Of a DNA stretch of 64,000 nucleotides, positions 53,310-61,483 are shown piece by piece. The stretch comes from Halorussus caseinilyticus (GTDB taxonomy: Archaea; Halobacteriota; Halobacteria; Halobacteriales; Haladaptataceae): NCBI RefSeq assembly GCF_029338395.1, contig NZ_CP119809.1, forward strand, positions 1,860,001 to 1,924,000. The letters run 5' to 3'. How positions within the stretch are numbered: the first letter of the stretch is position 1; every line of letters starts with the position of its first letter. The position numbers and the translations under genes were made by a program. The notes beneath the pieces were generated by a model. The model saw only the letters and a program-made list of their open reading frames with translations, did not search any database and had not been told where the DNA came from.

Positions 53310-53564
53310 CTACGACCCGGCGCGCTCGCGGTGTTCCTCGGCGAGTTCCTTCGCCTCGGCCTTCGTCCCGCAGGTCTCCCACCGAACCTCGTCGCCGGAC
53401 CCGTAGGCCAGCGCGTCCTTGAGTTCGTCGCGCAGGACGCCCCATCCGACTTCCAGAACCTCGCCGTCGTCGCCGAGTTCGTAGACGCCGTAGCGCTCGG
53501 GGGCGCTCCCCACCGTCTGGCGGTTCAGCGTCTGCCAGCGTTTCGGAAGCGGCACGGCGCTCAC
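53310..53564 (-). CDS. Small conserved haloarchaeal protein, GIY-YIG-like character
   Basis: An 84-residue protein from the GTG at 53564, which overlaps the stop of the upstream DUF5796 gene (GTGA). It begins MSAVPLPKRWQTLNRQTVGS and continues APERYGVYELGDDGEVLEVG, then WGVLRDELKDALAYG and a C-terminal helix TKAEAKELAEEHRERA. The YGVYEL..DGEVLEVG..VLRDEL.. pattern is reminiscent of a GIY-YIG nuclease fold (a GVYEL strand and a second strand), but the catalytic Arg/Glu set is not complete, so nuclease activity is doubtful. It matches what I recall as DUF7508. It is translationally coupled to DUF5796. Confidence 0.75.
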   Translation of the reverse strand: MSAVPLPKRWQTLNRQTVGSAPERYGVYELGDDGEVLEVGWGVLRDELKDALAYGSGDEVRWETCGTKAEAKELAEEHRERAGS

Positions 53565-53989
53565 TCCTCTTCGACCATCTCGTAGAACCGTTCGCCGAGT
53601 TGGTCCTCCTCGAAGACGAACACCCGGCCGCGGGCAGTCTCGGGGTCGGCCTCCACCTCGACGGCGTAGCCGTCCACCCGCACCGTGACGCCGGGGAACA
53701 GTTCTTCCTCCTCGCCGGGTTCGAGCATCACTCGGCCGACGCCGGTCGATTCGAGGATGTCGTCGTGGGTGTTGCGGTCGTTGACGTACATCATCACGCC
53801 CTCGGTTTCGGTCGGGTCGGTCACCAGCACTTGGACGAGTTTGCCGGGTTGGGTCCGGAGCGTGCCCGACTCCTTGCGGGGCACGCCGTTGTAGAACGTC
53901 TCCCGGCCGTCGGTGTACTCCACGACGATGCCGTCCTCGGTCAACTCGACGCCGAGGGTATCGGGGGCCACGTCGTTGCGCGCGCTCAT
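53561..53989 (-). CDS. DUF5796 family protein
   Basis: A 142-residue haloarchaeal protein beginning MSARNDVAPDTLGVELTEDG. It continues IVVEYTDGRETFYNGVPRKE, QPGKLVQVLVTDPTETEGVM, a DRNTHDDILESTGVGRVMLE segment and ends RVFVFEEDQLGERFYEMVEE. This beta-rich single-domain protein is, to my recollection, DUF5796; its function is unknown. ATG 53989 is preferred over the frame from 54082. It forms a two-gene unit with the 84-residue protein downstream and is divergent from shikimate kinase (131 bases between starts). Confidence 0.8.
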   Translation of the reverse strand: MSARNDVAPDTLGVELTEDGIVVEYTDGRETFYNGVPRKESGTLRTQPGKLVQVLVTDPTETEGVMMYVNDRNTHDDILESTGVGRVMLEPGEEEELFPGVTVRVDGYAVEVEADPETARGRVFVFEEDQLGERFYEMVEEE

Positions 53990-54120
53990 ACCCGGATTTT
54001 CGTCGGGGCCGGGGAAAAGGGGTACGCTTCCGGCGGCGACGACCCGACCCCCGCGGTTCGGTCGGTTCTCCATTTGCCCCAACCACCAGCGTCAATACGC
54101 GCCGTGAGAGAATCCCGAGC

Positions 54121-54987
54121 ATGCACGGCCGAGCATCGGCACCCGCGGCGGGGACCGTCCTCAACGCCCTCGCCAGCGGAAAGGGGTCGGCGTTCGCCAT
54201 CGACGCCGAGACCACCGCCGAAGTCGAACTCGACGACTCGGGGTCGGTCGCGGGCGAAGTCGCCGACGCACCCGACGCCGACACCGCGCTGATAGAGCGA
54301 TGCGTCGAACTCGCAATCGAGGAGTACGGCGACCCGACCGCAGATGCCGTCTCCGGGGGGCACGTCCGGACCGAGAGCGAGGTGCCGATGGCCGCGGGAC
54401 TCAAGAGTTCCAGCGCCGCGGCGAACGCCACCGTGCTGGCGGCGCTGTCGGCGCTCGGGGTCGCAGAGGACGTTGCCCGCGAGGACGCCTGCCGACTCGG
54501 AGTGCGCGCGGCGCGTGACGCTGGCGTGACTGTCACCGGGGCGTTCGACGACGCCAGCGCGAGCATGCTCGGCGGCGTCACCGTCACCGACAACCGGTCG
54601 GACGAACTGCTCGCCCGCGAATCGGTTTCGTGGGACGTGCTGGTGTGGACGCCGCCCGAACAGGCTTTCAGCGCGGACGCCGACGTAGAACGGTGCAAGC
54701 ACGTCGCGCCGGTCGCGGAAGTGGTCGCGGACCTCGCGCTAGACGGGCGGTACGGCGAGGCGATGACCGTCAACGGCTTCGCGTTCTGCGCGGCGCTCGG
54801 TTTCACGGCCGACCCGATGCTGGATGCGCTACCCGACGCGCGGGGGGTCTCGCTGTCGGGGACTGGCCCGAGTTTCGTCGCGGTCGGCGAGCGTGCGGTA
54901 CTGAAACAGGTACGAGACCGATGGAGACAACGAAGTGGTACAACATGGCTGACGACGACACAGAACGACGGCGCCCGGACCAGATGA
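54121..54987 (+). CDS. aroK: Archaeal shikimate kinase (GHMP family)
   Basis: A 288-residue GHMP-type shikimate kinase, the archaeal non-orthologous replacement of bacterial AroK. The ATP-binding motif is PMAAGLKSSSAAANATVLAA near residue 90, with MHGRASAPAAGTVLNALASG at the start and FDDASASMLGGVTVTD in the middle. The C-terminal motif 3 is LSGTGPSFVAVGE. It phosphorylates shikimate with ATP. The chorismate mutase gene begins inside its 3' end (43-base overlap), so the two aromatic-pathway genes are translated together. The last residues are less conserved. Confidence 0.94.
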   Translation: MHGRASAPAAGTVLNALASGKGSAFAIDAETTAEVELDDSGSVAGEVADAPDADTALIERCVELAIEEYGDPTADAVSGGHVRTESEVPMAAGLKSSSAAANATVLAALSALGVAEDVAREDACRLGVRAARDAGVTVTGAFDDASASMLGGVTVTDNRSDELLARESVSWDVLVWTPPEQAFSADADVERCKHVAPVAEVVADLALDGRYGEAMTVNGFAFCAALGFTADPMLDALPDARGVSLSGTGPSFVAVGERAVLKQVRDRWRQRSGTTWLTTTQNDGARTR

Positions 54988-55250
54988 CACTCGCGGAACT
55001 CCGCGAGGAGATAGAGAGCATCGACCACGACATCGTGGAACTCATCGCTCGTCGGACCTACGTGGCCGAGACGGTCGCGCAGGTCAAAGAGCAGAGGGAG
55101 ATGCCGACGACCGACGAGAGTCAAGAAGAGCGCGTGATGGAACGCGCCGGGGAGAACGCAGAGCAGTTCGACGTGGACGCGAACCTCGTGAAAGCGATTT
55201 TCAGGCTTCTCATCGAGTTGAACAAGGTCGAACAGCGTGATAAACGGTAG
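54945..55250 (+). CDS. Chorismate mutase (AroQ type)
   Basis: A 101-residue helical chorismate mutase from ATG 54945 (an upstream in-frame ATG at 54921 is possible). Residues PDQMTLAELREEIESIDHDI, VELIARRTYVAETVAQVKEQ and LVKAIFRLLIELNKVEQRDK give the typical AroQ helices with the catalytic Arg and Lys. It converts chorismate to prephenate, feeding the TyrA encoded at 62920. The 3' end has two oddities: its last 31 bases recur at 56009-56039 with differences only at third codon positions, and codons from about 55185 onward are less GC-rich, suggesting that this end was exchanged by recombination. Confidence 0.93.
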   Translation: MADDDTERRRPDQMTLAELREEIESIDHDIVELIARRTYVAETVAQVKEQREMPTTDESQEERVMERAGENAEQFDVDANLVKAIFRLLIELNKVEQRDKR

Positions 55251-55310
55251 CGTATAACACCCTTCCAGAAGGTATTTAGACGAGAGCTACCTCCGAGTAG
55301 CCGTGAGGTG

Positions 55311-55941
55311 ATGCGTATTAACGACAACGACAATCGACATCCTGATTCAGGGTATCATTATCGGGGTCTCGATTGCGGCCCCAGTCGGCCCGATCGGGGT
55401 TCTGTGCATCCAGCGAACGCTTTCTAAGGGCCGACTCTCGGGGTTCGTAAGTGGACTCGGAGCCGCGTCTGCGGACGCCGTGTACGGTTCGATTGCAGGG
55501 TTCGGAATCACGGTGCTGTCATCGCTCCTGCTCGACTACCGCACGGGTATTCGAATTGGAGGCGGACTCCTTCTGCTGTATCTCGGCATACGGTCGTTCC
55601 GTGCCGAGCCAGCGGAGACAGCAGTGTCCACCTCGAACGTGCAGGGGGTCGCTAGAGACTACGGTTCGACGTTCCTGTTGACGATAACTAACCCGGTGAC
55701 CATCATCGCCTTCGTCGGCATCTTCACAGGATTGGGGGTTGGCGTGTCAGGGAAATACACCGATGCCGCCGTGTTGGTTGGCGGCGTCTTCCTCGGCTCG
55801 GCGTTCTGGTGGCTCGCCCTGAGTGCCGGTGTGAGCCGCTTCCGTTCCCGGTTCACGCGCTCAGTCATGCGTCGAGTGAACCAACTGGCGGGTGCAGTCA
55901 TCGTCGGGTTCGGATTACTCGCTATCTGGGGCACTCTCTAA
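55311..55941 (+). pseudogene. LysE family exporter, start region frameshifted
   Basis: A LysE/RhtB-type amino-acid exporter of about 207 residues. The coding frame reads TTTIDILIQGIIIGVSIAAP, VGPIGVLCIQRTLSKGRLSG and FVSGLGAASADAVYGSIAGF, with five to six helices to VIVGFGLLAIWGTL. The sequence has no ATG, GTG or TTG in frame before residue 54 (GTG 55480). An ATG at 55311 lies one base out of frame; removing a single A in TATTAACG (55317-55323) would give a normal start. So it is either a pseudogene or carries a base error. GC content is lower than the surrounding genes, consistent with horizontal acquisition together with the chorismate mutase tail. Confidence 0.82.
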
Positions 55942-56008
55942 CCCCACCGCTCCAGATATTTGGAAAGGCGGCGAAATACGTAAAATCTGTAACGTCAGTC
56001 TGCGACCC

Positions 56009-56039
56009 GAACAAGGTCGAGCAACGCGAGAAGCGATAG
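56009..56039 (+). repeat. Orphan copy of the chorismate mutase 3' end
   Basis: This reads NKVEQREKR then TAG in the chorismate mutase frame. It aligns base by base with 55220-55250: same length, six differences, all at third codon positions. No chorismate mutase sequence precedes it. It is a leftover of the older 3' end displaced by the LysE-containing segment. The following 70 bases (56040-56110) include GC-rich palindromic sequence and no gene. Confidence 0.85.
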
Positions 56040-56114
56040 GAGACCCGCGTCGGGTCCTCGGCCTTCGGGCGTTCCGTCCCCGCGAGTAGCCGGGACCCGA
56101 CGCTCCCGTCGCGT

Positions 56115-56537
56115 TCACCGCTGTTCCGGTTGGACCGACCGATGCGGCGGCGAGGACGACTCGGGGGCCGACTCCCGGTAGAACGAGAGCAGTTCTTCGA
56201 GCAACACGGCGTCTCTCTCGTGGGGAGCGTAGTGGTGGTCGATGAAGTCCTCGGCGTCTTGGACGTTCCCGCGAAGCGCCTGCTTGCGAACGAAGAGAAC
56301 CGATTCGAGAAAGGAAACGCTGTCCTCGCCGGAGGGACCGGGAGACTCGCGGACGAGTTGCTCTTCGAGGGCCTCGAAATCGAGCGTCTTGGGTTCGTAG
56401 TCGTCCAAGAGTTGCGCGAGGACGTACTCCGAGCAGAAGCGGTGAAACTCCGATTTGCTCTCGACGACGCCCTCGTCCACGAGCGATTCGATTTCCTCGA
56501 TTACGGGTTCGGGAAATCGGACGGTACTCTTCACCAT
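56115..56537 (-). CDS. Ribbon-helix-helix DNA-binding protein
   Basis: A 140-residue protein. The N-terminal RHH domain is MVKSTVRFPEPVIEEIESLV, then DEGVVESKSEFHRFCSEYVL. The remainder is helical and acidic (LDFEALEEQLVRESPGPSGE, then SVLFVRKQALRGNVQDAEDF and HHYAPHERDAVLLEELLSFY), perhaps a ligand or oligomerisation domain. Domain order resembles the longer haloarchaeal CdrS/CdrL-type RHH regulators, but equivalence is not proven. ATG 56537 is preferred over 56579. It likely autoregulates through the AT-rich DNA ahead of its start. Targets are unknown. Confidence 0.8.
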   Translation of the reverse strand: MVKSTVRFPEPVIEEIESLVDEGVVESKSEFHRFCSEYVLAQLLDDYEPKTLDFEALEEQLVRESPGPSGEDSVSFLESVLFVRKQALRGNVQDAEDFIDHHYAPHERDAVLLEELLSFYRESAPESSSPPHRSVQPEQR

Positions 56538-56732
56538 GTCACTGTATCCTCGGTACCGTCCAATAAACTTTGGCCCCAAACATATCGGTGCTGGTAAATA
56601 AATGTATCAGTCACTTACGCAGACGATTTCGGTTCGACACCCCACTACGTCGTCCGATTCGACCGTCGGCTTCCCCTCCGTCGTCTGCCAGTGTTCTGAG
56701 GCTGGTACTATCAGCAGTACTTATTCCGCGGC

Positions 56733-56754
56733 GACCCTGCGAGCAGGGTCGCCG
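56733..56754 (-). terminator. Palindrome at surE 3' end
   Basis: GGCGACCCTGC (56733-56743) is followed directly by GCAGGGTCGCC (its complement, 56744-56754) just after the surE stop (minus strand). It forms a compact hairpin without a U-tract. Confidence 0.5.
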
Positions 56755-56763
56755 CCTCGCCCG

Positions 56764-57534
56764 TCAGAACCGTTCGGCGAGTTCGTCCAGCGCCTCGTGG
56801 CGTTCGGTGGTGTGTGGCGAGGTCAGCGGCGAGACGCTGATTTTCCCCTCGAAGACCGCCCGGCGGTCGGTGCCTTCGGGGTCGGGCAGACTCTCGCCGT
56901 CCATCTGCTCCCACGTGTGGTCGTGGAGCGTCACCACGCCGTCGTCCTCGCTGGCGTCCATATCGTAGACGTGCGACGGCCGGGTGACGGCCATCGGGGT
57001 GTGGTCGGCGGAGGGAAGCGGCGCGTTGACGTTGAGATACTCGGCTTCCTCGAAGACGCCCTCGTCGGGTGCGCGTTCCACGAGGTAGCGGACCGCCTCG
57101 GCGACTTCGCTGTACTCCTCGACGGTGGTGTCGCGGGGCCACTCGCTCTGGGGGACGTGGAGCGACGCCGCGATTGCGGGCACGCCGAAGAACGCGGCCT
57201 CGACCGCGGCGCTGACGGTGCCCGACCGCCCGAGGACGTACGCGCCGATGTTCGCGCCCTCGTTGCACCCCGAGACCACGATGTCGGGGTACGGGCCGAG
57301 TTCCGCGAGTCCAGCGACCACGCAGTCGGAGGGCGTCCCCTCGACGGCGTAGCCCAACTCGTGTTCGTGGACCGGGAACTCGTAGGTCATCGCTCGGCCG
57401 ACCGCGCTCTGGTCGTCGGCGGGCGCGACGGTGGTGACGTTGCCGACCTCCGAGAGGGCGTCGTAGAGCGCGCGGATGCCGGGGCTATCTATCCCGTCGT
57501 CGTTCGTCAGGAGGATTTCGCGGGAGTCGGTCAT
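56764..57534 (-). CDS. surE: 5'/3'-nucleotidase SurE
   Basis: A 256-residue SurE phosphatase. The metal site is formed by LLTNDDGIDSPGIRAL (two Asp) near residue 8, the Ser of VAPADDQSAVG and the Asn in VVSGCNEGANIGAYVL. It dephosphorylates nucleoside monophosphates and is stress-linked in other organisms. ATG 57534 is chosen by conservation (MTDSREILLTNDDG). Between 56580 and 56763 no gene is seen; a short palindrome GGCGACCCTGC..GCAGGGTCGCC (56733-56754) beside its 3' end may be a terminator. Confidence 0.95.
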   Translation of the reverse strand: MTDSREILLTNDDGIDSPGIRALYDALSEVGNVTTVAPADDQSAVGRAMTYEFPVHEHELGYAVEGTPSDCVVAGLAELGPYPDIVVSGCNEGANIGAYVLGRSGTVSAAVEAAFFGVPAIAASLHVPQSEWPRDTTVEEYSEVAEAVRYLVERAPDEGVFEEAEYLNVNAPLPSADHTPMAVTRPSHVYDMDASEDDGVVTLHDHTWEQMDGESLPDPEGTDRRAVFEGKISVSPLTSPHTTERHEALDELAERF

Positions 57535-57623
57535 GTAGGAGACGTTACGGTGGGCGGTCAAAAGTCCTACTGCTCCGGAATTCGAGGCGACTCGTGCGCT
57601 CCGGACTCGAAGACGGTCGGATG

Positions 57624-58985
57624 TCAGTTCCGCGCCGGATGGTCCTCCGCAAGCCTCGTTCGTCCTTCCTCCTCGAAGAGGTTCTCGCGCAGGGTGTCGC
57701 CCTCGTAGCCCTCGCGGACGAGTCCGCGCTCCCGGAGTTCCGGCACCACCATGTCCACGAAGTCCCGGAGGGTGCCCGGTCGGACGACTTCCTTGAGGTT
57801 GAACCCGTCCACGCCCACGTCCTCGAACCAGTACTGCAACTCGTCGGCGACCTGTTCGGGGTCGCCGACGACGACGGGAGAGGTGGACCCCAGTCCCGCG
57901 AACGCCGCGACTTCGCCGACGGTCCAGTCGCGGTCGGGGTCGTTCTGCGTGAACGCGTTGACCGCGCCCTGAATCGCGTCGGTCTCGATGTGTTCGACCT
58001 TCTGGTCGGGGTCGAGTTCGGAGAAGTCGATGTCAGTGAAACCGGCAAGTAGTGCGAGGGTCGCCTCGTAATCGACGTTCTCGGCGTAGGTCTCGTACTT
58101 CTCTCGGGCGACTTCCTCGGTCTCGCCGACGACGGGGACGATACCGGGGAAAAAGCGGAGTTCGTCCGGGTCGCGCCCGCGTTCGGCCGCGCGCTCGCGG
58201 AGGTCCTCGATATAGCTCCGAACGCCCTCCTCGGTCGGTTGGCTGACGAACACGGCTTCGGCGTTGTCCGCGGCGAAGTCGCGCCCGCGGTCCGACGACC
58301 CGGCCTGATAGAGGACCGGCGTGCGCTGGGGCGAGGGTTCGCAACTGTGGGCGTCGGGGACCGAGAAGTACTCGCCGTCGAAGTCGATGCCCGAGACCTT
58401 CTCCGGGTCGGTGTAGACGCCCGCCTCTCGGTCCCGAACCACGGCGTCGTCGTCCCAACTCTCCTCCCAGAGGCGGTGACAGACCGCCATGAACTCGTCG
58501 GCGCGGTCGTATCTGGTCCGGCGGTCCATCCGCTCGTCCAGTCCGAGGTTCCGGGCCGCGCTTTCGAGGTAGGAGGTGACGATATTGAACGCGACCCGGC
58601 CGTCGGTCACGTGGTCGAGCGTCGAGAGTTCCCGGGCGAGTTGGTAGGGATGGACGTAGGTCGTAGAGCGAGTCACCGCGAAGCCGAGGTGGTCGGTGAC
58701 GGTCGCCATCGCGGGAACGAGGGTTTGGGGGTCGTTGGCGGGCGTCTGGACCGCGTTCTCGATTGCGGTCCCGCTGTCGCCGCCGTACACGTCGTAGATG
58801 CCCCGCACGTCGGCGAAGAACACCGCGTCGAACCCGCCGCGCTCGGCGGTCCGCGCCACGTCGAGCCAGTACTCTACGTCGGTGTAGCGGTCCGACTGGT
58901 CGCCGGGGGTCCGCCAGTTGCCCGTCGTGACGTGTTCGACCGAGTTCATCGTGAAGAGATTGAGGTGAACGTAGTCGCTACCCAT
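57624..58985 (-). CDS. LLM-class flavin-dependent monooxygenase (NtaA/SnaA/DszA type)
   Basis: A 453-residue bacterial-luciferase-like enzyme. It starts MGSDYVHLNLFTMNSVEHVT and has the family's WRTPGDQSDRYTDVEYWLDV, FDAVFFADVRGIYDVYGG, VTRSTTYVHPYQLARELSTL (FMN region), GRVAFNIVTSYLESAARNLG and PVLYQAGSSDRGRDFAADNA. Members use FMNH2 supplied by a reductase and oxidise chelators such as nitrilotriacetate, or alkyl sulfonates and thiophenes. The substrate here is unknown and no flavin reductase is adjacent. The C-terminal extension (PELRERGLVREGYEGDTLRE) is characteristic of the DszA/NtaA subgroup. Confidence 0.92.
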   Translation of the reverse strand: MGSDYVHLNLFTMNSVEHVTTGNWRTPGDQSDRYTDVEYWLDVARTAERGGFDAVFFADVRGIYDVYGGDSGTAIENAVQTPANDPQTLVPAMATVTDHLGFAVTRSTTYVHPYQLARELSTLDHVTDGRVAFNIVTSYLESAARNLGLDERMDRRTRYDRADEFMAVCHRLWEESWDDDAVVRDREAGVYTDPEKVSGIDFDGEYFSVPDAHSCEPSPQRTPVLYQAGSSDRGRDFAADNAEAVFVSQPTEEGVRSYIEDLRERAAERGRDPDELRFFPGIVPVVGETEEVAREKYETYAENVDYEATLALLAGFTDIDFSELDPDQKVEHIETDAIQGAVNAFTQNDPDRDWTVGEVAAFAGLGSTSPVVVGDPEQVADELQYWFEDVGVDGFNLKEVVRPGTLRDFVDMVVPELRERGLVREGYEGDTLRENLFEEEGRTRLAEDHPARN

Positions 58986-59499
58986 GAACGTGAGTCCGGG
59001 CGGACGACCGAAGTAGGGCCGGATGGCGGCGAGGGCTTCCGGCGTCTACGTCGCCGTCGCTGGCGAGTTTACAAACGATAAATGAAAGAACGTGGCGACC
59101 TTGGCCGGAGGTTCCAGCCGGAGGTCGCCTTCGGACCTTACCGAGTTTTTTACGAGCCTATACGTTGGTGAGTGCTACGGCGACTTCGAGACACACTGCC
59201 GGATTCCCCGCAGGAACCACCGCGGGGTGTGCTGGCCACGACGCGACAGTTCCCCGCTGTCGTAGCCATTCGCGTCGTCAACGTCGCCTGCAATTATACA
59301 GTAGAACGTACCACCTATTAGTTCTATCCCTATATATTTAGGGATTTTTTAAGTGAGACGCCGGGCGATGCCCGCGAACGGTTTCGATTGGCCACCGCGA
59401 GACGTTCGTGGAACGTCCCAAGAGCGACAGCGAGGCACCCGAGTCGGCGAGAGCGTCCCCGTTTGCGGTCGGTGAGCGTCCGCGAGTCCTCGCGGACGC
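58986..59499. other. 514-base non-coding region with hairpins
   Basis: No gene is supported. A hairpin at 59094-59129 (GGCGACCT with AGGTCGCC, inner CCGG pair) is followed by a T6 run at 59146-59151. Two more short hairpins appear: CCCCGC...GCGGGG near 59206 and CGACAG...CTGTCG near 59244. A TCCCTA-TATATT-TAGGGA stem followed by T6 lies near 59326-59350. On the minus strand a start-less frame reads AGDVDDANGYDSGELSRRGQ then HTPRWFLRGIRQCVSKSP, perhaps a gene remnant. The region could hold an unrecognised RNA or a small decayed element. Confidence 0.45.
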
Positions 59500-60783
59500 T
59501 CAGCAGGAGCAGTAGTACTCTCGGGTGCCGAACTCGGTGGCGAGCAGTTGGTACGCCGGGCCGGGGTCCGAGGGTCGGTAGACGCCGGTCGTGAGCGTCT
59601 CGCTGGTCTCGAACTCGCCCGAGAACAGCGAGAGCCACGTTTCGCGGTCGAACACGTCCGCGAAGCCGTCGGTGGAGAGCGCCTTGAGGTAGTCGGCGAG
59701 GTAGACCCACTGCGCGTCCCGAATCTCGCCGGACTCGTAGGTCTCGCCCACGGCGTCGGCGTAGGCCGCCAGCGGGAGGTTCGCGCCCGCCTGCACGGGA
59801 AGGGAAATCCACTTCCACGGCCGGGTGTTCACGTCGAGCAGGACGTACTCCTCGCGGTCGGCGTCGTAGACGAACTCGGCCTCGCTGATGCCGTAGTAAC
59901 CGGTCTCGTCGAGGACGGCCAGCGCGTTCTCCTCGACCTGCGGGGCGTCCGCTCGCCGGACCACGCAGGAGGTGCCGTAGCCAAGCGGGTACCGGACGCG
60001 GGCGTTGCCGACGAAGGTGACGGCCTCGCCGGACTCGGGGACGTAAGAGGCAAGCGAGCAGTCCGCGCCCCGTTCGACCGGCACCTTCTCTTGGGCCATC
60101 ACGCGGATGCCCTCCGCGGCGGCGTTGGCCACAACGTCCTCGAACTCCGCTTCGTCGGCGACTTCGATGACGTTGGTACCGACCGCCTCGGCGAACTTGC
60201 GCTTCAGCGCGGGTTTGACCACCAGCGGGAAGTCGAGGCGGTCTGCGGCCTCGGCCATAGGGACGCTCTCGCGGTCCCCTCGCTCCGGTCCGGGTTTGCC
60301 GCCGGTCTCCTCGGGGTCGGTCTCCGCGATGCGGTAGGTCTCGGGGTAGGGCACGTCCAACCGCTCGGCGATAGCGTAGAGGGACTCTTTGTCCAGCACG
60401 CGGTCTACGGTCGCGCGGTCGGCGAACGGCAGGACGACGCCCTCGGGTTCGGTCCGGGAGAAGGCGTGGACCCACTCGTCCATGCACCCGAACGCGACGG
60501 GTTCGTGGTCGAGTTCGGCCGCCAGCGCCTCCACGTCGTCGCAAAAGCCCGCTTCGTCGTCCAGCGGGTAGGTCACGCGCCCGGCGAAGTCCACGGCGTC
60601 GGAGTAGGGCGCGACCCCCTTCCCGTTGCGGTCGATGGCGATGACGGGCACGTCGCGGGCCTTCAGCGCGCGCGCCACGCTCAGGCCGGTGACGTGGGCG
60701 TTGCAGACGATAGCCGGTGGGCGGTCGAAGTCGGCGTCCGCGAGCGATTCGCGGAGACCCTCGAACGAGCGGAACTCGGTCAT
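59500..60783 (-). CDS. ATP-grasp carboxylate-amine ligase-like protein (COG3919)
   Basis: A 427-residue ATP-grasp protein. The pre-ATP-grasp Rossmann part is PPAIVCNAHVTGLSVARALK and DVPVIAIDRNGKGVAPYSDA; the ATP-binding part has DKESLYAIAERLDVPYPETY, FPLVVKPALKRKFAEAVGTN, RVMAQEKVPVERGADCSLAS and the metal-binding LLDVNTRPWKWISLPVQAGA. The closest functional relatives that I can name are D-aspartate ligase-like and carbamoyl-phosphate-type COG3919 proteins, often in surface-polymer loci. It would form an amide bond between unknown partners using ATP. The C-terminus ends oddly with YYCSC. A 700-base repeat-rich region lies upstream. Confidence 0.85.
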   Translation of the reverse strand: MTEFRSFEGLRESLADADFDRPPAIVCNAHVTGLSVARALKARDVPVIAIDRNGKGVAPYSDAVDFAGRVTYPLDDEAGFCDDVEALAAELDHEPVAFGCMDEWVHAFSRTEPEGVVLPFADRATVDRVLDKESLYAIAERLDVPYPETYRIAETDPEETGGKPGPERGDRESVPMAEAADRLDFPLVVKPALKRKFAEAVGTNVIEVADEAEFEDVVANAAAEGIRVMAQEKVPVERGADCSLASYVPESGEAVTFVGNARVRYPLGYGTSCVVRRADAPQVEENALAVLDETGYYGISEAEFVYDADREEYVLLDVNTRPWKWISLPVQAGANLPLAAYADAVGETYESGEIRDAQWVYLADYLKALSTDGFADVFDRETWLSLFSGEFETSETLTTGVYRPSDPGPAYQLLATEFGTREYYCSC

Positions 60784-60931
60784 GGTCGTGCTTCTCGCCT
60801 CGCCCGCTAAAAGCCCGCAGAGTCGGCAAAGGAGACCGGGGACTACGACGCGGGAGGACGCGGAGTTTTGCGGATACTTCTCTCCGGTTTCCGTAGTTCT
60901 CTCCGGGGTTTTCGGTGCCGACGACCCGTCG

Positions 60932-60989
60932 CTCCGGCGCGCTATCGGAGATTTAGGACTTCGGAGCGCGCTATCGGGAATCTACGACC
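60932..60989. repeat. 29-bp imperfect tandem repeat beside R1 copy G
   Basis: CGCGCTATCGG occurs at 60938-60948 and 60967-60977, within two units of 29 bases that share most positions. It ends exactly where the R1 element (minus orientation) begins. The preceding stretch (60784-60931) has no gene. Confidence 0.7.
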
Positions 60990-61176
60990 CCGGCGCGCGC
61001 TGGCGCGACCGCGTGAGCGTGTCGCGCCATCGTCGCGCGAGGGATGAGCATCGCAACGAGCGAAGGCCCGGAAGACGCGGTTTGTCTTCCGGCGCGAGTG
61101 AGAAGCGCAGGAGGTTGGGGAGGACGAGGTGCGGCGGCGGTGCGGTTGCGGTTTGATAGGTTCAAGCCTGAAGTCC
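60990..61176 (-). repeat. Dispersed structured repeat, family R1, copy G (full)
   Basis: On the minus strand it starts CTTCAGGCTTGAACCTATCA, passes CACCTCGTCCTCCCCAACCT and CATCCCTCGCGCGACGATGG, and ends GCGCCAGCGCGCGCCGG. The hairpin near its 3' end (TGGCGCGAC with GTCGCGCCA) is again complementary although its sequence differs from copies C and D. Together with copy H, 54 bases further, it forms a head-to-head inverted pair. Confidence 0.8.
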
Positions 61177-61230
61177 GTGCCTCGAACTTTTCGAGTAGTT
61201 CCGACTCTCGAACGAGTCTTGCAGGGAGAA

Positions 61231-61350
61231 GCTAGCTTCAGGCTCGAACCGATGAAGACCGCACTGCACAGCACCGCCACCGCACAGCACCGCCACCGCG
61301 CCCCGGACCTCTCCGCACCGCGAGCGCCGTCGGCGCTCGCGGTGCGCGTC
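61231..61350 (+). repeat. Dispersed structured repeat, family R1, copy H (short form)
   Basis: GCTAGCTTCAGGCTCGAACC, then GATGAAGACCGCACTGCACA and CGCCCCGGACCTCTCCGCAC. A perfect 15-bp hairpin (CGCACCGCGAGCGCC at 61314-61328, complement 61332-61346, loop GTC) closes it. Copy A has the same internal form. The following 61351-61483 region is AT-rich near 61425-61470 and has no gene. Confidence 0.8.
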
Positions 61351-61483
61351 CCGTCGGTTGACGGGCCGAGCGCACCCGGTGGACTATCGCGCCGAGCGCA
61401 CGCCCCCAAGCAACACAGAAGCATCTTTACAAAATATACACCAATCTCTAACAAACAAAAATTTGTTCGAGGAAACGAAAAAT

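Noticed and set aside
54121-54987. Shikimate kinase end overlapping chorismate mutase as a frameshift artefact
   Set aside because: Both frames are complete with family-consistent ends; a 43-base overlap is acceptable for co-translated genes.
53310-55124. 604-residue minus-strand frame covering shikimate kinase
   Set aside because: Only its last 84 residues (from GTG 53564) look like a protein; the rest is antisense to known genes.
55218-56040. Integrase-type attachment sites flanking LysE
   Set aside because: The duplicated 31 bases look like att sites, but there is no integrase and the differences fall only at third codon positions, which fits homologous gene-tail exchange better.
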